Numbered from the stretch's first letter, positions 53,512 through 62,686 are shown. The stretch is DNA of 64,000 nucleotides from Loktanella sp. 3ANDIMAR09 (GCF_001420005.1 NZ_LJAK01000014.1:1-64000), one strand, 5' to 3'. Program-made: numbers and translations. The notes: generated by a model from the letters alone, not told the origin.

Positions 53512-54189
53512 ATGAAACAATCCCCACTGCAAAAACCGATTGTTGCCAGTTCCGAACCGATCACCTTGATAGGTGGGGCGGACATTGCCGACGAAACCCT
53601 TAACATGTGCCTAAGGGTTGCGCCAAGTGTCGTTGCGGCCGATGGAGGCGCTGATCGCCTTGTTGTGACGGGGATCCCACCCCTGGCGGTGATCGGTGAC
53701 ATGGACAGCCTGTCGGCGCAGGCGCGTGCGACGCACAGGGACGTCATCCATGCGGTGTCGGAACAGGATACGACCGATTTCGAAAAATGCCTCACGCGGA
53801 TCACGGCACCCGTGGTTCTGGCGGCGGGATTTCTGGGCGCGCGGCTGGATCACACGCTGGCAACCCTCGCAACACTGGCGCGGCTGCAGGCGCATCACGT
53901 CGTTCTGGTGTCCGACAGCGAGGTCTGCGTGCTGGCGCGGCAAGGGCGCAGTCGCATTGCGGTGACACCCCAGACACGTGTCGCGGTCATGCCCCTCGGG
54001 GCTGCCACCGTCAGTTCGACCGGCCTGGTCTGGGACATGGACGCGCTTGGCCTCGCACCTGACGCGGTGGTCAGCAGTTCGAACCGGGCGCAGGCAGAGC
54101 ATGTGACACTGGATGTGGCCGGGCCTGTCCTGATCACGCTGGAGCGGTCGGAATTGTCCGGCGCGCAAGATTACGCTCTCGGACGATGA
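53512..54189 (+). CDS. Thiamine diphosphokinase
   Basis: About 225 residues. TPK motifs are VVAADGGADRL, VIGDMDSLS, EQDTTDFEKCL (the ATP and metal Asp cluster) and LGARLDHTLATLA (thiamine binding). It transfers pyrophosphate from ATP to thiamine, making the cofactor TPP from salvaged thiamine. GAGGA at 53495-53499 is 12 bases before ATG 53512 and immediately adjacent to ATG 53500, so I prefer 53512. Its last 56 bases overlap the 3' end of the convergent EamA transporter gene. Confidence 0.87.
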   Translation: MKQSPLQKPIVASSEPITLIGGADIADETLNMCLRVAPSVVAADGGADRLVVTGIPPLAVIGDMDSLSAQARATHRDVIHAVSEQDTTDFEKCLTRITAPVVLAAGFLGARLDHTLATLATLARLQAHHVVLVSDSEVCVLARQGRSRIAVTPQTRVAVMPLGAATVSSTGLVWDMDALGLAPDAVVSSSNRAQAEHVTLDVAGPVLITLERSELSGAQDYALGR

Positions 54190-55039
54190 TATAGAGGCCG
54201 GAGGCGACCGTTACGACGATGCCGCAGGCCGCAAGGCCGTTTGGCAGGTCGCCGAACATGGCCCAGCCGATGACCGTTCCAAATGGAATTTCGAGGTATT
54301 GCATCGGGGCAAGGGTGGATGCGGGGGCGCAGCGCAGGCTCCAGGTCATCAGCAGATGTGCGGCGGTGCCCACGAGGCCCATCAATACCACGAGCCACAG
54401 CGCGCCGGTGCCGGGCAGCGCGAAACTGGCCTGCGGGCCGGGCAGCACAAGCAGACCGACCGACACCAGTATCGTGGCCTGCAATCCGCCGATCGCCTGA
54501 AGTCTTACCGGATCGATGCGCCCTGACAGCGACCGCGTGACCAGCATGAACAGCGCGAATGTGACGGCCACCCCCAGCGGCAAGAGCGCAGGCAGGCCCA
54601 CATCGACGAAATTCGGCTGAATCACCAGCAGCGTTCCGGCAAAACCGACGGCGCAGGCGATCATGCGCTGCGGGCCGACCTGTTCGTCCATGAACACGCG
54701 CCCCAGCAACAGCAGGATGAACGGCATGACAAAGGCGATGGCCAGCGCATCAGCCAACGGCAGATAGCGCAGTGATGCGAACATCATCGTCATGCCGGCG
54801 ATGTGCAGGGCGCTGCGCAGCCAGACCAGATGACCTGTGCCGTGTGGCGGACGCAGATCATGCCCGCGTGCCAGAACCAACGGCACAAGCACCGCGGCCT
54901 GAATCGCGAACCGGGCCAGCACCAGCGTGCCCAGCACGACGGCACCGCCCAAGAGTTTTGCCATGCCATCGCCCAATGGGGCGAGGACGCAGAATCCGAG
55001 CATCAACAGGATGCCGGTAAAGGGGCGGTCATTTGGCAT
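54134..55039 (-). CDS. EamA/DMT-family membrane transporter
   Basis: A 301-residue, ten-helix transporter with two EamA repeats. The first has LARFAIQAAVLVPLVLA and SLRYLPLADALAIAFVMPF; the second ends with LAPMQYLEIPFGTVIGWAMFG. This pattern resembles the RhaT/YdcZ-like exporters found next to thiamine genes, but the adjacent thiamine pyrophosphokinase is convergent and not co-transcribed. The substrate is unknown. The 3' end overlaps the kinase gene by 56 bases. The GST gene lies 36 bases upstream on the same strand order. Confidence 0.82.
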   Translation of the reverse strand: MPNDRPFTGILLMLGFCVLAPLGDGMAKLLGGAVVLGTLVLARFAIQAAVLVPLVLARGHDLRPPHGTGHLVWLRSALHIAGMTMMFASLRYLPLADALAIAFVMPFILLLLGRVFMDEQVGPQRMIACAVGFAGTLLVIQPNFVDVGLPALLPLGVAVTFALFMLVTRSLSGRIDPVRLQAIGGLQATILVSVGLLVLPGPQASFALPGTGALWLVVLMGLVGTAAHLLMTWSLRCAPASTLAPMQYLEIPFGTVIGWAMFGDLPNGLAACGIVVTVASGLYIIVRERNLARRTIPTAPA

Positions 55040-55075
55040 GTCGCAGCTTAGGCGCGGGAACAGACCTGCGCAATA

Positions 55076-55750
55076 TCAGGTGGCGGACCCTTCGGGCGGG
55101 GTGGCCAGACGCGGTGCGGAAAACGGTGTGTCCCCCAGACCTTCGGCCTGGGCCGCGCGGCGCGCAGGGGCGCTGACCTCGCATTGCCGCGCGAGGCTGT
55201 GCAGGCGCGGGTAGTCGGTCAGTGTGAACCAGCCTGCGTTGTCGCCATATAGAGCCGTCCAGCGCAACATGGGTGCGAGGTAGCAGTGATGGACCGGATG
55301 CAGCGCCGTGGCATGGCTGTCCAGCAGGCGCAGGTGACTGGACAGCCGCCTCTGCATGGCAGCCCTGAAATCGTCTGGCGCATCGGGCATGTATTGCGCG
55401 GGATAAAATGTCATCCGCAGGGTTGGATGAAATGTGTTGGCCAGCCACAGCAGCCATGACAGGGCGGACGCCTCGCCGGTTGTGGCGGGGGCAGGCATCA
55501 GCTGACCGGGATACCGGTTTGCGAGCCAGATCAGGATGGCGGCTGTTTCGAACACCGGACCGTCGTCGGTTTCCAGCACCGGGATCAGGCCAGCAGGGTT
55601 CAGCGCGCGATAGGCGGCACTGTCCTGCGCACGGCTGGCGCGGTCCACCAGAACGGTCTGATAGGGGATGTCCAGCAGTTCGCAGGCCAACCGGATGCAC
55701 AAGGAGGCATTGTCAGGCGCATAGTGCAGTCGCAGAGGTTGGTGTGTCAT
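55076..55750 (-). CDS. Glutathione S-transferase family protein
   Basis: A 224-residue GST. The N-terminal thioredoxin-like domain (about 1-80) starts LRLHYAPDNASLCIRLACEL with a Ser in the catalytic region, has the cis-Pro in LNPAGLIPVLE and the glutathione-binding FETAAILIWLA. The C-terminal helical domain follows. The substrate is unknown. The start ATG 55750 is supported by the family N-terminus. It lies upstream of the EamA transporter and divergent from rpiA at 55886. Confidence 0.85.
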   Translation of the reverse strand: MTHQPLRLHYAPDNASLCIRLACELLDIPYQTVLVDRASRAQDSAAYRALNPAGLIPVLETDDGPVFETAAILIWLANRYPGQLMPAPATTGEASALSWLLWLANTFHPTLRMTFYPAQYMPDAPDDFRAAMQRRLSSHLRLLDSHATALHPVHHCYLAPMLRWTALYGDNAGWFTLTDYPRLHSLARQCEVSAPARRAAQAEGLGDTPFSAPRLATPPEGSAT

Positions 55751-55885
55751 GTCGCATGTCTGCGCTGCCTTGTTGCGTGCGTCCAGCCTGTTTGCGGGTC
55801 AATTCGCCGCGTCGCCGTGTGATCTGGCTGTCCAAAGGCCGTCCGCCCGGCCTATAAGTCGGCGAGTCGTCACAGGAGCTGCCCC

Positions 55886-56674
55886 ATGTCCGCCAATATG
55901 TCCCCCATCGACAAAGCGAAATTCGTCGCCGCGAAACGCGCCTGCGATTACGTGCAGGACGGCATGAAGCTGGGGCTGGGCACCGGATCGACCGCCGCAT
56001 GGCTGGTGCGCTGTCTGGGCGAGATGGTGCGTGACAACGGGCTGAAGATCAAAGGTGTGCCGACCTCCAGCCGGACGGCGGAACTGGCCCGTCAGGTCGG
56101 GATCGAGGTGATTTCGCTGGACGAGGCGAAATGGCTGGATCTGACCATCGACGGGGCGGACGAATACGACCACGACCTGAACCTGATCAAGGGCGGCGGC
56201 GGTGCGCTGTTGCAGGAAAAGATCGTGGCCACGGCATCCGACCAGATGATCGTCATCACCGACGGGTCCAAGCGGGTTGAATCGCTGGGGAACTTTCCTT
56301 TGCCGGTCGAGGTGATCCCCTTTGGCTGGCAGACAAGCAAGGCGCTGATCGAAGAGGTGCTGGTGGGCATGGATGTGCTGGGCACCACCGCCAGCCTGCG
56401 GATGAACGCGGATGCGCCCTATGTCACCGACGAGGGGAACCATATCCTGGACCTGCATCTGAACCGGATCGGCAACGCGCGCCAGCTCAGCCTTGTGCTG
56501 AACCAGATCCCGGGGGTCGTCGAAAATGGCCTGTTCATCGACATCTGCGATATCGTCGTGACGGGCTATGGCGATGGCCGGGTCGAGGTGCAGGACATCA
56601 ACAAGGGTGAACACGACGAAACCCGCTATGATTTTCTGGATGACGACAACCTGTTCGCCGATCTGGGCGACTGA
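55886..56674 (+). CDS. rpiA: Ribose-5-phosphate isomerase A
   Basis: A 262-residue RpiA that interconverts ribose-5-phosphate and ribulose-5-phosphate in the pentose-phosphate pathway. Motifs are GLGTGSTAAWLVR (phosphate loop), TIDGADEYD (catalytic Asp), IKGGGGALLQEK (catalytic Glu/Lys) and ITDGSKRV. A C-terminal extension of about 35 residues relative to E. coli RpiA is usual in alphaproteobacteria. The start ATG 55886 has AGGAG upstream. Glutathione reductase follows about 105 bases downstream. Confidence 0.95.
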   Translation: MSANMSPIDKAKFVAAKRACDYVQDGMKLGLGTGSTAAWLVRCLGEMVRDNGLKIKGVPTSSRTAELARQVGIEVISLDEAKWLDLTIDGADEYDHDLNLIKGGGGALLQEKIVATASDQMIVITDGSKRVESLGNFPLPVEVIPFGWQTSKALIEEVLVGMDVLGTTASLRMNADAPYVTDEGNHILDLHLNRIGNARQLSLVLNQIPGVVENGLFIDICDIVVTGYGDGRVEVQDINKGEHDETRYDFLDDDNLFADLGD

Positions 56675-56780
56675 GGCACCCGGTCTGTCGCGGCACTTGG
56701 GGCGGATGGCCCGATGTGGCGTTGTCCTCAGGCGGGCTTCGCCCTAGGTTGCGGACGAATTGAAGAGAGGGTGCGCGACC

Positions 56781-58253
56781 ATGGCTGATTACGATTTTGA
56801 CCTGTTTGTCATTGGTGGCGGGTCAGGCGGGGTGCGGGCGGCGCGGATGGCGGCGCAGACCGGCGCGCGTGTGGCCCTGGCCGAGGAATCGCGTCTGGGC
56901 GGCACATGCGTGATCCGTGGCTGTGTTCCGAAAAAGCTGATGGTCTTTGCGTCCAAAGGGGCGGCGCAGGTGGCGGATGCGCAGAAATTCGGCTGGGACG
57001 CGACCATCGGCGATTTCGACTGGGGCCGTTTCCACCCCAAGCTGACGGCTGAACTGGACCGGCTCGAAGGGGTCTATCGCAAGCTACTGGATGGCTCGGG
57101 CGTCAAGATCTATGACAGTCGCGCGACGGTGGACGGCCCGCATACGGTAAAACTTGCTAACAACCAAACCGTGTCGGCCAAACACATCCTGATTGCGGTT
57201 GGCGGCCATCCGGTCCGCCCGCCGCTGGAAAACGCGGAGCTGGGGTTGGTCAGTAACGATGTGTTCCTGTTGGAAAAACTGCCCAAATCCGTTCTGATCG
57301 TGGGTGGCGGATATATCGCCTGCGAATTTGCCTGCATCCTGCGCAATTTCGGGGTCGAGGTCACGATCTACGCGCGTGGTGCGCAAATCCTGAAAGGGTT
57401 CGACGACGAGGCGCGGGGTCTTTTGTCGGAATCCATGAAGCAATGCGGCATCGACATTCACATGGGCACCAGCGTGCAGGAAATGTGCCCGGCCGATCAG
57501 GCCCCCAAAGGGCCGCGTCCGACCGGGTCGGATGCCACAATGGGCGAACCCGCAGGAGAGCGTCGTTCGCTGGCCTCCAACGACAAGAGCATCACCGACC
57601 CGCGCGCCGCAGGCCCGATCTGGACCAAGGCGACGACAGGGGTGGAACAGGTGTTCGACCATGTGATCTTTGCGACGGGACGCGCACCTTCGACAGATGG
57701 GCTGGGGCTGGATGATGTCGGGGTCAAGCTGGAACGCAACGGGGCGATTGCCGTCGATGAATACAGCCAGACCAATATCCCCTCGATCTATGCCATCGGT
57801 GATGTGACCGACCGCGTGGCGCTGACACCCGTGGCGATCCGCGAGGGCATGGCGTTTGTGGATACGGTGTTCAAGGGCACGCCCACACCAGTCGATCACG
57901 ACCTGATCGCCTCTGCCGTGTTTACCCAGCCCGAACTGGGCACCGTGGGCCTGACCGAGGATGACGCCGCCCGCAACGGTCCGATCGAGGTCTATTCGAC
58001 CAGTTTCCGCCCGATGAACCAGGCGTTCATCGACGGGACGTCCCGCGTGCTGATGAAACTGATCGTCTGCGCTGAAACGCGCAAGGTTCTGGGCTGTCAC
58101 ATCGTCGCACCGGATGCGGGCGAATTGATCCAGATGGTCGGCATCGCGGTCAAGATGGGAGCCACAAAAGAGGACTTTGACCGCACTTGCGCCGTGCATC
58201 CGACCATTTCCGAGGAACTGGTGACCATGCGCGAACCGGTGCGGACAACTTGA
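56781..58253 (+). CDS. gor: Glutathione-disulfide reductase with an internal insertion
   Basis: A 490-residue flavoprotein that reduces glutathione disulfide with NADPH. FAD motif FVIGGGSGGVRAAR, redox pair Cys43/Cys48 in GGTCVIRGCVPKK, NADPH motif IVGGGYIACEFA, and the C-terminal His-Glu in AVHPTISEELV. It is about 35-40 residues longer than usual (about 450). The extra stretch, about residues 237-278, is Pro/Gly/Arg/Asp-rich (for example KGPRPTGSDATMGEPAGE) and falls in the strand pair before FATGRAP. All catalytic motifs are intact, so it is probably active. The start ATG 56781 has GAGAGGG upstream. Confidence 0.9.
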   Translation: MADYDFDLFVIGGGSGGVRAARMAAQTGARVALAEESRLGGTCVIRGCVPKKLMVFASKGAAQVADAQKFGWDATIGDFDWGRFHPKLTAELDRLEGVYRKLLDGSGVKIYDSRATVDGPHTVKLANNQTVSAKHILIAVGGHPVRPPLENAELGLVSNDVFLLEKLPKSVLIVGGGYIACEFACILRNFGVEVTIYARGAQILKGFDDEARGLLSESMKQCGIDIHMGTSVQEMCPADQAPKGPRPTGSDATMGEPAGERRSLASNDKSITDPRAAGPIWTKATTGVEQVFDHVIFATGRAPSTDGLGLDDVGVKLERNGAIAVDEYSQTNIPSIYAIGDVTDRVALTPVAIREGMAFVDTVFKGTPTPVDHDLIASAVFTQPELGTVGLTEDDAARNGPIEVYSTSFRPMNQAFIDGTSRVLMKLIVCAETRKVLGCHIVAPDAGELIQMVGIAVKMGATKEDFDRTCAVHPTISEELVTMREPVRTT

Positions 58254-58327
58254 ACCGGTCGGGCTGAACGCCCACCTTAGTCACAAGGGCCCGATGCGGG
58301 CATCAATCAGAGGAAGACCTACACACG

Positions 58328-59491
58328 ATGGCAGGCAATACCGGAGGCCCCTGGGGGGGTGGCGGCGATAACGGAAACCGTGGCAACGGGGCAAACGGCG
58401 GTGGCAACCAGCCACCCCGCCCGCCACGCAGGCCGGGTGAGGGGCCGCAAATCCCCGAAATCGATCAACTGGTCAACAAGGGCCGTGAACAGCTGCGCGT
58501 CCTGATGGGCGGCAAAGGTGGCGGCACGGGGTCTGGTGGGTCCGGTGGCGGCGGTGGGCCGGCGCTGACACGCGGCACCATCGGTCTGGGCGTCCTTGGT
58601 GCGGTGATCCTGTGGGGCATGGCATCTTTCTACACCGTACGCCCCGAAGAACAGGCGGTCGAGCTGATGCTGGGTGACTATATGTCGACCAACGGCCCGG
58701 GTCTGAACTTTGCACCCTGGCCGATCGTGACGCGTGAAGTGTTGCAGGTCACCTCTGAGCGGAGCATCGACATCGGCACCAGCCAGTCCGGCATGGATGC
58801 CGGCCTGATGCTGACCGGCGACGAGAACATCGTCGATATCGATTTCCAGGTGGTCTGGAACATCATCGACCCGCAGGAATACCTGTTCAACCTGGCCGAT
58901 CCGCCGCAGACAATCGAGGCCGTGGCGGAATCCGTGATGCGCGAGATCATCGCACAGAGCAATCTGGCACCGATCCTGAACCGGGACCGTGGCGCGATTG
59001 CAGACCGTCTGCGTAGCGAAATCCAAAGCACGCTGGACAGCTATAATTCCGGTGTGAACATCGTCCGGGTCAACTTTGACAAGGCCGATCCGCCAGAGCC
59101 GGTGATTGCGTCTTTCCGTGCGGTGCAGGACGCCGAACAGGAACGCGACAGGCTGACGAACGTGGCCGACGCCTATGCCAACCGCGTGGTTGCAGAGGCG
59201 CGCGGTGAGGCGGCGCAGACACTGGAACAGGCCGAGGCATACCGCGCCCGTGTGGTGAACGAGGCATCCGGTGAGGCGTCCCGCTTTACCGCTGTTCTGG
59301 ACGAATTCAGCAAGGCACCCGAGGTGACGCGCAAGCGTATCTATCTGGAAACGATGGAAAATGTATTGGGTGGAATGGATATCATCCTGCTGGACGAACA
59401 AGGCGGTGGCGGCAACGGCGTCGTGCCGTATCTGCCACTGAACGAGCTGGGCAACCGCGCCCCGCGCACCACCACCGGAGGGACGAACTGA
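58328..59491 (+). CDS. hflK: FtsH protease modulator HflK
   Basis: A 387-residue SPFH-domain protein. A Gly/Asn/Pro-rich cytoplasmic N-terminus (about 1-80) precedes one membrane helix (IGLGVLGAVILWGMASFYTV, about 88-105). The periplasmic SPFH/band-7 domain follows, then a coiled coil (about 255-330) with alternating Glu/Arg/Ala. With HflC it forms a cage around FtsH and restrains its proteolysis. The start ATG 58328 has GAGGAAG upstream. The hflC ATG overlaps its stop codon. Confidence 0.94.
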   Translation: MAGNTGGPWGGGGDNGNRGNGANGGGNQPPRPPRRPGEGPQIPEIDQLVNKGREQLRVLMGGKGGGTGSGGSGGGGGPALTRGTIGLGVLGAVILWGMASFYTVRPEEQAVELMLGDYMSTNGPGLNFAPWPIVTREVLQVTSERSIDIGTSQSGMDAGLMLTGDENIVDIDFQVVWNIIDPQEYLFNLADPPQTIEAVAESVMREIIAQSNLAPILNRDRGAIADRLRSEIQSTLDSYNSGVNIVRVNFDKADPPEPVIASFRAVQDAEQERDRLTNVADAYANRVVAEARGEAAQTLEQAEAYRARVVNEASGEASRFTAVLDEFSKAPEVTRKRIYLETMENVLGGMDIILLDEQGGGGNGVVPYLPLNELGNRAPRTTTGGTN

Positions 59492-60396
59492 TGCGCAAGT
59501 CTGTATTCCTACTGCCCGCGCTGGTGGTCATCCTGATCGTCGCGCTGAGCTCTGTGTTCATCGTGGACGAACGCCAAAAGGCGTTGGTTCTGCAATTCGG
59601 TCAGATCGTGAAGGTTCAGGAAGAACCGGGTCTGGGGTTCAAACTGCCCTTTATCCAAGAGGTTGTGAACTACGACGACCGTATCCTGAGCCGCGATCTG
59701 GACCCGCTGGAGGTCACGCCGTCTGATGATCGTCGTCTCGTCGTCGATGCCTTTGCGCGTTACCGGATCTCGGATGTGGAACGGTTCCGTCAGGCCGTCG
59801 GTGCCGGCGGTCTGGAGGTCGCGTCGCGCCGTCTGGACGGTATCTTGCGGGATACCACGCGGAACGTGCTGGGTACGGTGTCGTCCAACGACATCCTGTC
59901 TACGGACCGTGCGGCGCTGATGCTGCGGATCCGCAACAACGCGATTGCAGAGGCGCGCAGCCTCGGGCTCGAGGTGATCGACGTGCGGCTCAAGCGGACC
60001 GACCTGCCGCCCGCCAACCTTAACGCCACCTACGAGCGGATGAAGGCAGAGCGTGAACGCGAAGCTGCCGACGAAATCGCCCGTGGTAACGAGGCCGCAC
60101 AGCGGATCCGCGCCGGTGCCGACCGGACCGTGGTGGAATTGACGTCCGACGCCAACCGTCAGGCCGAGATCACCCGCGGTGAGGCCGACGCCGAACGCAA
60201 CGCGATCTTTGCAGAGGCCTTTGGCGCTGATCCGGAGTTCTTTGAATTCTACCGGTCGATGACAGCCTACGAACGCTTTGCCGCGTCCGGTCGGTCGTCG
60301 ATGGTGCTGAGCCCGGATTCAGAGTTTTTCAACTATCTGCAATCCGATCAGGGTCGTGCCGCAAACGACGCGGCCGCGGCAATTGCCGGTCAGTAA
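59491..60396 (+). CDS. hflC: FtsH protease modulator HflC
   Basis: A 301-residue SPFH protein: one N-terminal helix (about 5-25, LLPALVVILIVALSSVF), the band-7 domain beginning VDERQKALVLQFGQIVKV, then a coiled coil (about 185-250) and a conserved end (EFFEFYRSMTAYERF). It partners HflK, whose gene overlaps it by one base. A strong terminator follows at 60421-60446. The degP-like gene comes next, so the cluster concerns envelope protein quality control. Confidence 0.94.
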   Translation: MRKSVFLLPALVVILIVALSSVFIVDERQKALVLQFGQIVKVQEEPGLGFKLPFIQEVVNYDDRILSRDLDPLEVTPSDDRRLVVDAFARYRISDVERFRQAVGAGGLEVASRRLDGILRDTTRNVLGTVSSNDILSTDRAALMLRIRNNAIAEARSLGLEVIDVRLKRTDLPPANLNATYERMKAEREREAADEIARGNEAAQRIRAGADRTVVELTSDANRQAEITRGEADAERNAIFAEAFGADPEFFEFYRSMTAYERFAASGRSSMVLSPDSEFFNYLQSDQGRAANDAAAAIAGQ

Positions 60397-60420
60397 GCGT
60401 CATCAGTCAACGTCGTCAGG

Positions 60421-60446
60421 GGGCCGGTCATGTGACCGGCCCTTTT
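60421..60446 (+). terminator. Intrinsic terminator after hflC
   Basis: GGGCCGGTCA (60421-60430) pairs perfectly with TGACCGGCCC (60433-60442), followed by TTTT. It lies 24 bases after the hflC stop and separates hflKC from the protease gene. Confidence 0.82.
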
Positions 60447-60595
60447 CATTTTAATGGGTCGGTTTTCAATTATTGCGTTTCACGCCCGCGTGACAAAACA
60501 TCACGTGCATTGCGTCCGTGTCGCTGCGGTCTATGTTCATGGGCACAGAGTTGATCACAGCGTCGCGCGCGGCGCTCACGACGAGGGAGCACGAC

Positions 60596-62128
60596 TTGAC
60601 TTCACAGGCCATTGCACGGACCCGCCCCATGACCGCCATGACACCCCGCACGGGGATGATCAGCGGCCTTGCCCTGATTGCGGCGCTGTTTGCCGCGCAG
60701 TCGATGCCCGGATTTGCCCAGACAACCGAGGCGGTCGAGGCGCAGTTGATGACGCCGATGGATCGGCCAGCGACCTTTGCCGACCTGGCCGAACAGGTCA
60801 GCCCGTCGGTGGTGAACATCACCACCTCGACAATGGTGGCCGAACGCACCGGCCCCCGTGGGCTGGTCCCGGAAGGATCGCCTTTCGAGGATTTCTTTAA
60901 CGACATGCAAGACGGTCCGGGCGCACCGCGCCGGTCGTCCGCATTGGGGTCCGGTTTCGTGATCAGTGCCGATGGTTATATCGTCACCAACAACCATGTG
61001 ATCGAGGATGCCGACGAGATCGAGATCGAGTTTTTCCCGGGCGACGGTCAACCGACCGAGTTTCTGCCCGCGGAACTGGTCGGGACCGATCCCAACACCG
61101 ATATCGCCGTGCTGAAGGTCGAATTCGACAGCCCGCTGCCTTATGTCGAATTCGGTGACAGCAACGCCGTGGGTGCCCGCGTCGGTGACTGGGTCATGGC
61201 GATGGGCAACCCGCTGGGGCAGGGATTTTCGGTCAGCGCCGGCATCGTGTCCGCCCGCAACCGGTCGTTGCAGGGCACATATGACGATTACATCCAGACC
61301 GACGCGGCCATCAACCGGGGCAACTCTGGCGGGCCATTGTTCAACATGGCTGGCGAGGTAATCGGCGTGAATACGGCGATCCTGTCGCCCAACGGCGGGT
61401 CCATCGGTATCGGTTTTGCGATGTCGGCGGCCGTGGTGACCGATGTGGTCGACCAGCTGCGCGAATTCGGCGAGACGCGGCGCGGTTGGCTGGGCGTGCG
61501 AATTCAGGACGTGACGCCCGATATGGTGGCAGCCATCGACGGTCTGGACCGGGCACGCGGGGCGATGGTGACAGACGTGCCACCGGGGCCTGCGGCTGAT
61601 GCGGGGCTGGAATCCGGTGATGTAATCCTGACCTTTGACGGCAACGACGTGCCTGACACGCGTGAGCTGGTGCGGATGGTCGGCAATTCGCCAGTCGGCA
61701 AGGAGGCCGTGATGCTGGTCCTGCGCAATGGCGAAGAGATCGAACGCACGGTTACCCTTGGTCGTCGAGAGACCGAGGAATCGATCGCATTTCCTGACAT
61801 GACGCCCGATGCAGAGGCCGAAGAGGATGCCGAAGTCGAACTGATGGGTCTGACACTGGCACCCGTCGATGACGCGCTGACCGAAGAATACGGTCTGGAC
61901 GTCGAGGCAGGTCTGGTCATCACGGCCATCGCGCCGGATTCGGATGCCGCGAGCAAAGGGCTGATCGCCGGTGACGTGATCACCGAGGCCGGGCAAGAGG
62001 ACATCGCCAGCGTCGACGACCTGCAAACGCAGATTGATGCAGCGACCGAGGCTGGTCGCACATCGTTGCTGCTGCTCGTGCGGCGCGGTGGTGATCCGCG
62101 GTTCGTCGCACTGTCGCTGGACGACTGA
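60596..62128 (+). CDS. Do-like periplasmic serine protease (DegP/HtrA family)
   Basis: About 510 residues. A signal peptide lies after a basic lead (LALIAALFAAQSMPGFAQ). The trypsin-like domain has the catalytic triad His134, Asp169 and Ser244 (NNHVIED, TDIAVLKV, GNSGGPLF). Two PDZ domains follow (about 310-395 and 420-505), the first beginning RGWLGVRIQDV. It degrades or refolds misfolded envelope proteins. The best start is TTG 60596 with GAGGGA eight bases upstream. ATGs at 60539 or 60629 are alternatives; the last gives a shorter signal peptide. The gene has its own promoter region after the hflC terminator. Confidence 0.88.
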   Translation: MTSQAIARTRPMTAMTPRTGMISGLALIAALFAAQSMPGFAQTTEAVEAQLMTPMDRPATFADLAEQVSPSVVNITTSTMVAERTGPRGLVPEGSPFEDFFNDMQDGPGAPRRSSALGSGFVISADGYIVTNNHVIEDADEIEIEFFPGDGQPTEFLPAELVGTDPNTDIAVLKVEFDSPLPYVEFGDSNAVGARVGDWVMAMGNPLGQGFSVSAGIVSARNRSLQGTYDDYIQTDAAINRGNSGGPLFNMAGEVIGVNTAILSPNGGSIGIGFAMSAAVVTDVVDQLREFGETRRGWLGVRIQDVTPDMVAAIDGLDRARGAMVTDVPPGPAADAGLESGDVILTFDGNDVPDTRELVRMVGNSPVGKEAVMLVLRNGEEIERTVTLGRRETEESIAFPDMTPDAEAEEDAEVELMGLTLAPVDDALTEEYGLDVEAGLVITAIAPDSDAASKGLIAGDVITEAGQEDIASVDDLQTQIDAATEAGRTSLLLLVRRGGDPRFVALSLDD

Positions 62129-62148
62129 GCCTGCGCCAAGCCAAACCG

Positions 62149-62177
62149 AAACGCCCCGCAGTTCTGTGGGGCGTTTT
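62149..62177 (+). terminator. Intrinsic terminator after the DegP-like gene
   Basis: A 12-base-pair stem (62149-62160 with 62165-62176, one G-T wobble) with a GTTC loop and TTTT at its end. It lies 20 bases after the protease stop and may also serve the convergent lipoprotein gene, which ends at 62183. Confidence 0.8.
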
Positions 62178-62182
62178 GCGTT

Positions 62183-62686
62183 TCAGGGACGTGCTTGGGC
62201 GAATATCCCCAGATCGCGGGCGGTGGCCACAGATAGGACCGGACTGTCGAGGTCGCGGTTTCGTTGGACCTGCTGGACGGCGGCACGGGTCGCTGGATCA
62301 TAGATGCCGCTGATCGGCCCGTCATAGGCGCGGCGGATCAGCAGGGCGCGTTGTAAACTCTGGACAAAGGCCTCGTTCGTCAGGACGGGCGGGCAGACGG
62401 CCTCGAACCTAGTGCCTTCGCCAATGGTGCGCGCGGTGGGTTCCGATACGGTGCGAAAAACAGGCGGATCGATGATGGTGCCTGCGGCATCCCGGCGGGC
62501 GGGTGCAACCTGTTCCACGCGGTCCACGACGTCCACGCGGGTGCGCGGTGCGGTACGCGCAAAACAGCGCCCGGCGGTATCGGTTTCAATCCCGCCGCTG
62601 GCGATTAGCACTGTGGCGGGTGCGTCTGTCGGCGGGACAGGCGCACAGGCCGAAAGAACGAGCAAAATGGGCAGGAGGCGGATCAT
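62183..62686 (-). CDS. Putative peptidoglycan-binding lipoprotein
   Basis: A 167-residue protein with a short signal peptide and lipobox LVLSAC (Cys at about residue 14). The C-terminal part (about 105-160) resembles a PG_binding_1 repeat: FVQSLQRALLIRRAYDGPIS, then IYDPATRAAVQQVQRN and LSVATARDLGI. It may tether the outer membrane to peptidoglycan or recruit a wall enzyme. The middle region has two Cys (GRCFAR and VCPPVL). The start ATG 62686 was chosen because it begins the signal peptide. It is convergent with the DegP-like gene. Confidence 0.75.
   Translation of the reverse strand: MIRLLPILLVLSACAPVPPTDAPATVLIASGGIETDTAGRCFARTAPRTRVDVVDRVEQVAPARRDAAGTIIDPPVFRTVSEPTARTIGEGTRFEAVCPPVLTNEAFVQSLQRALLIRRAYDGPISGIYDPATRAAVQQVQRNRDLDSPVLSVATARDLGIFAQARP

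Noticed and set aside
60602-62026. A 474-codon open frame opposite the DegP-like gene
   Set aside because: It is antisense to a gene with an intact catalytic triad and PDZ domains, and its translation looks random.
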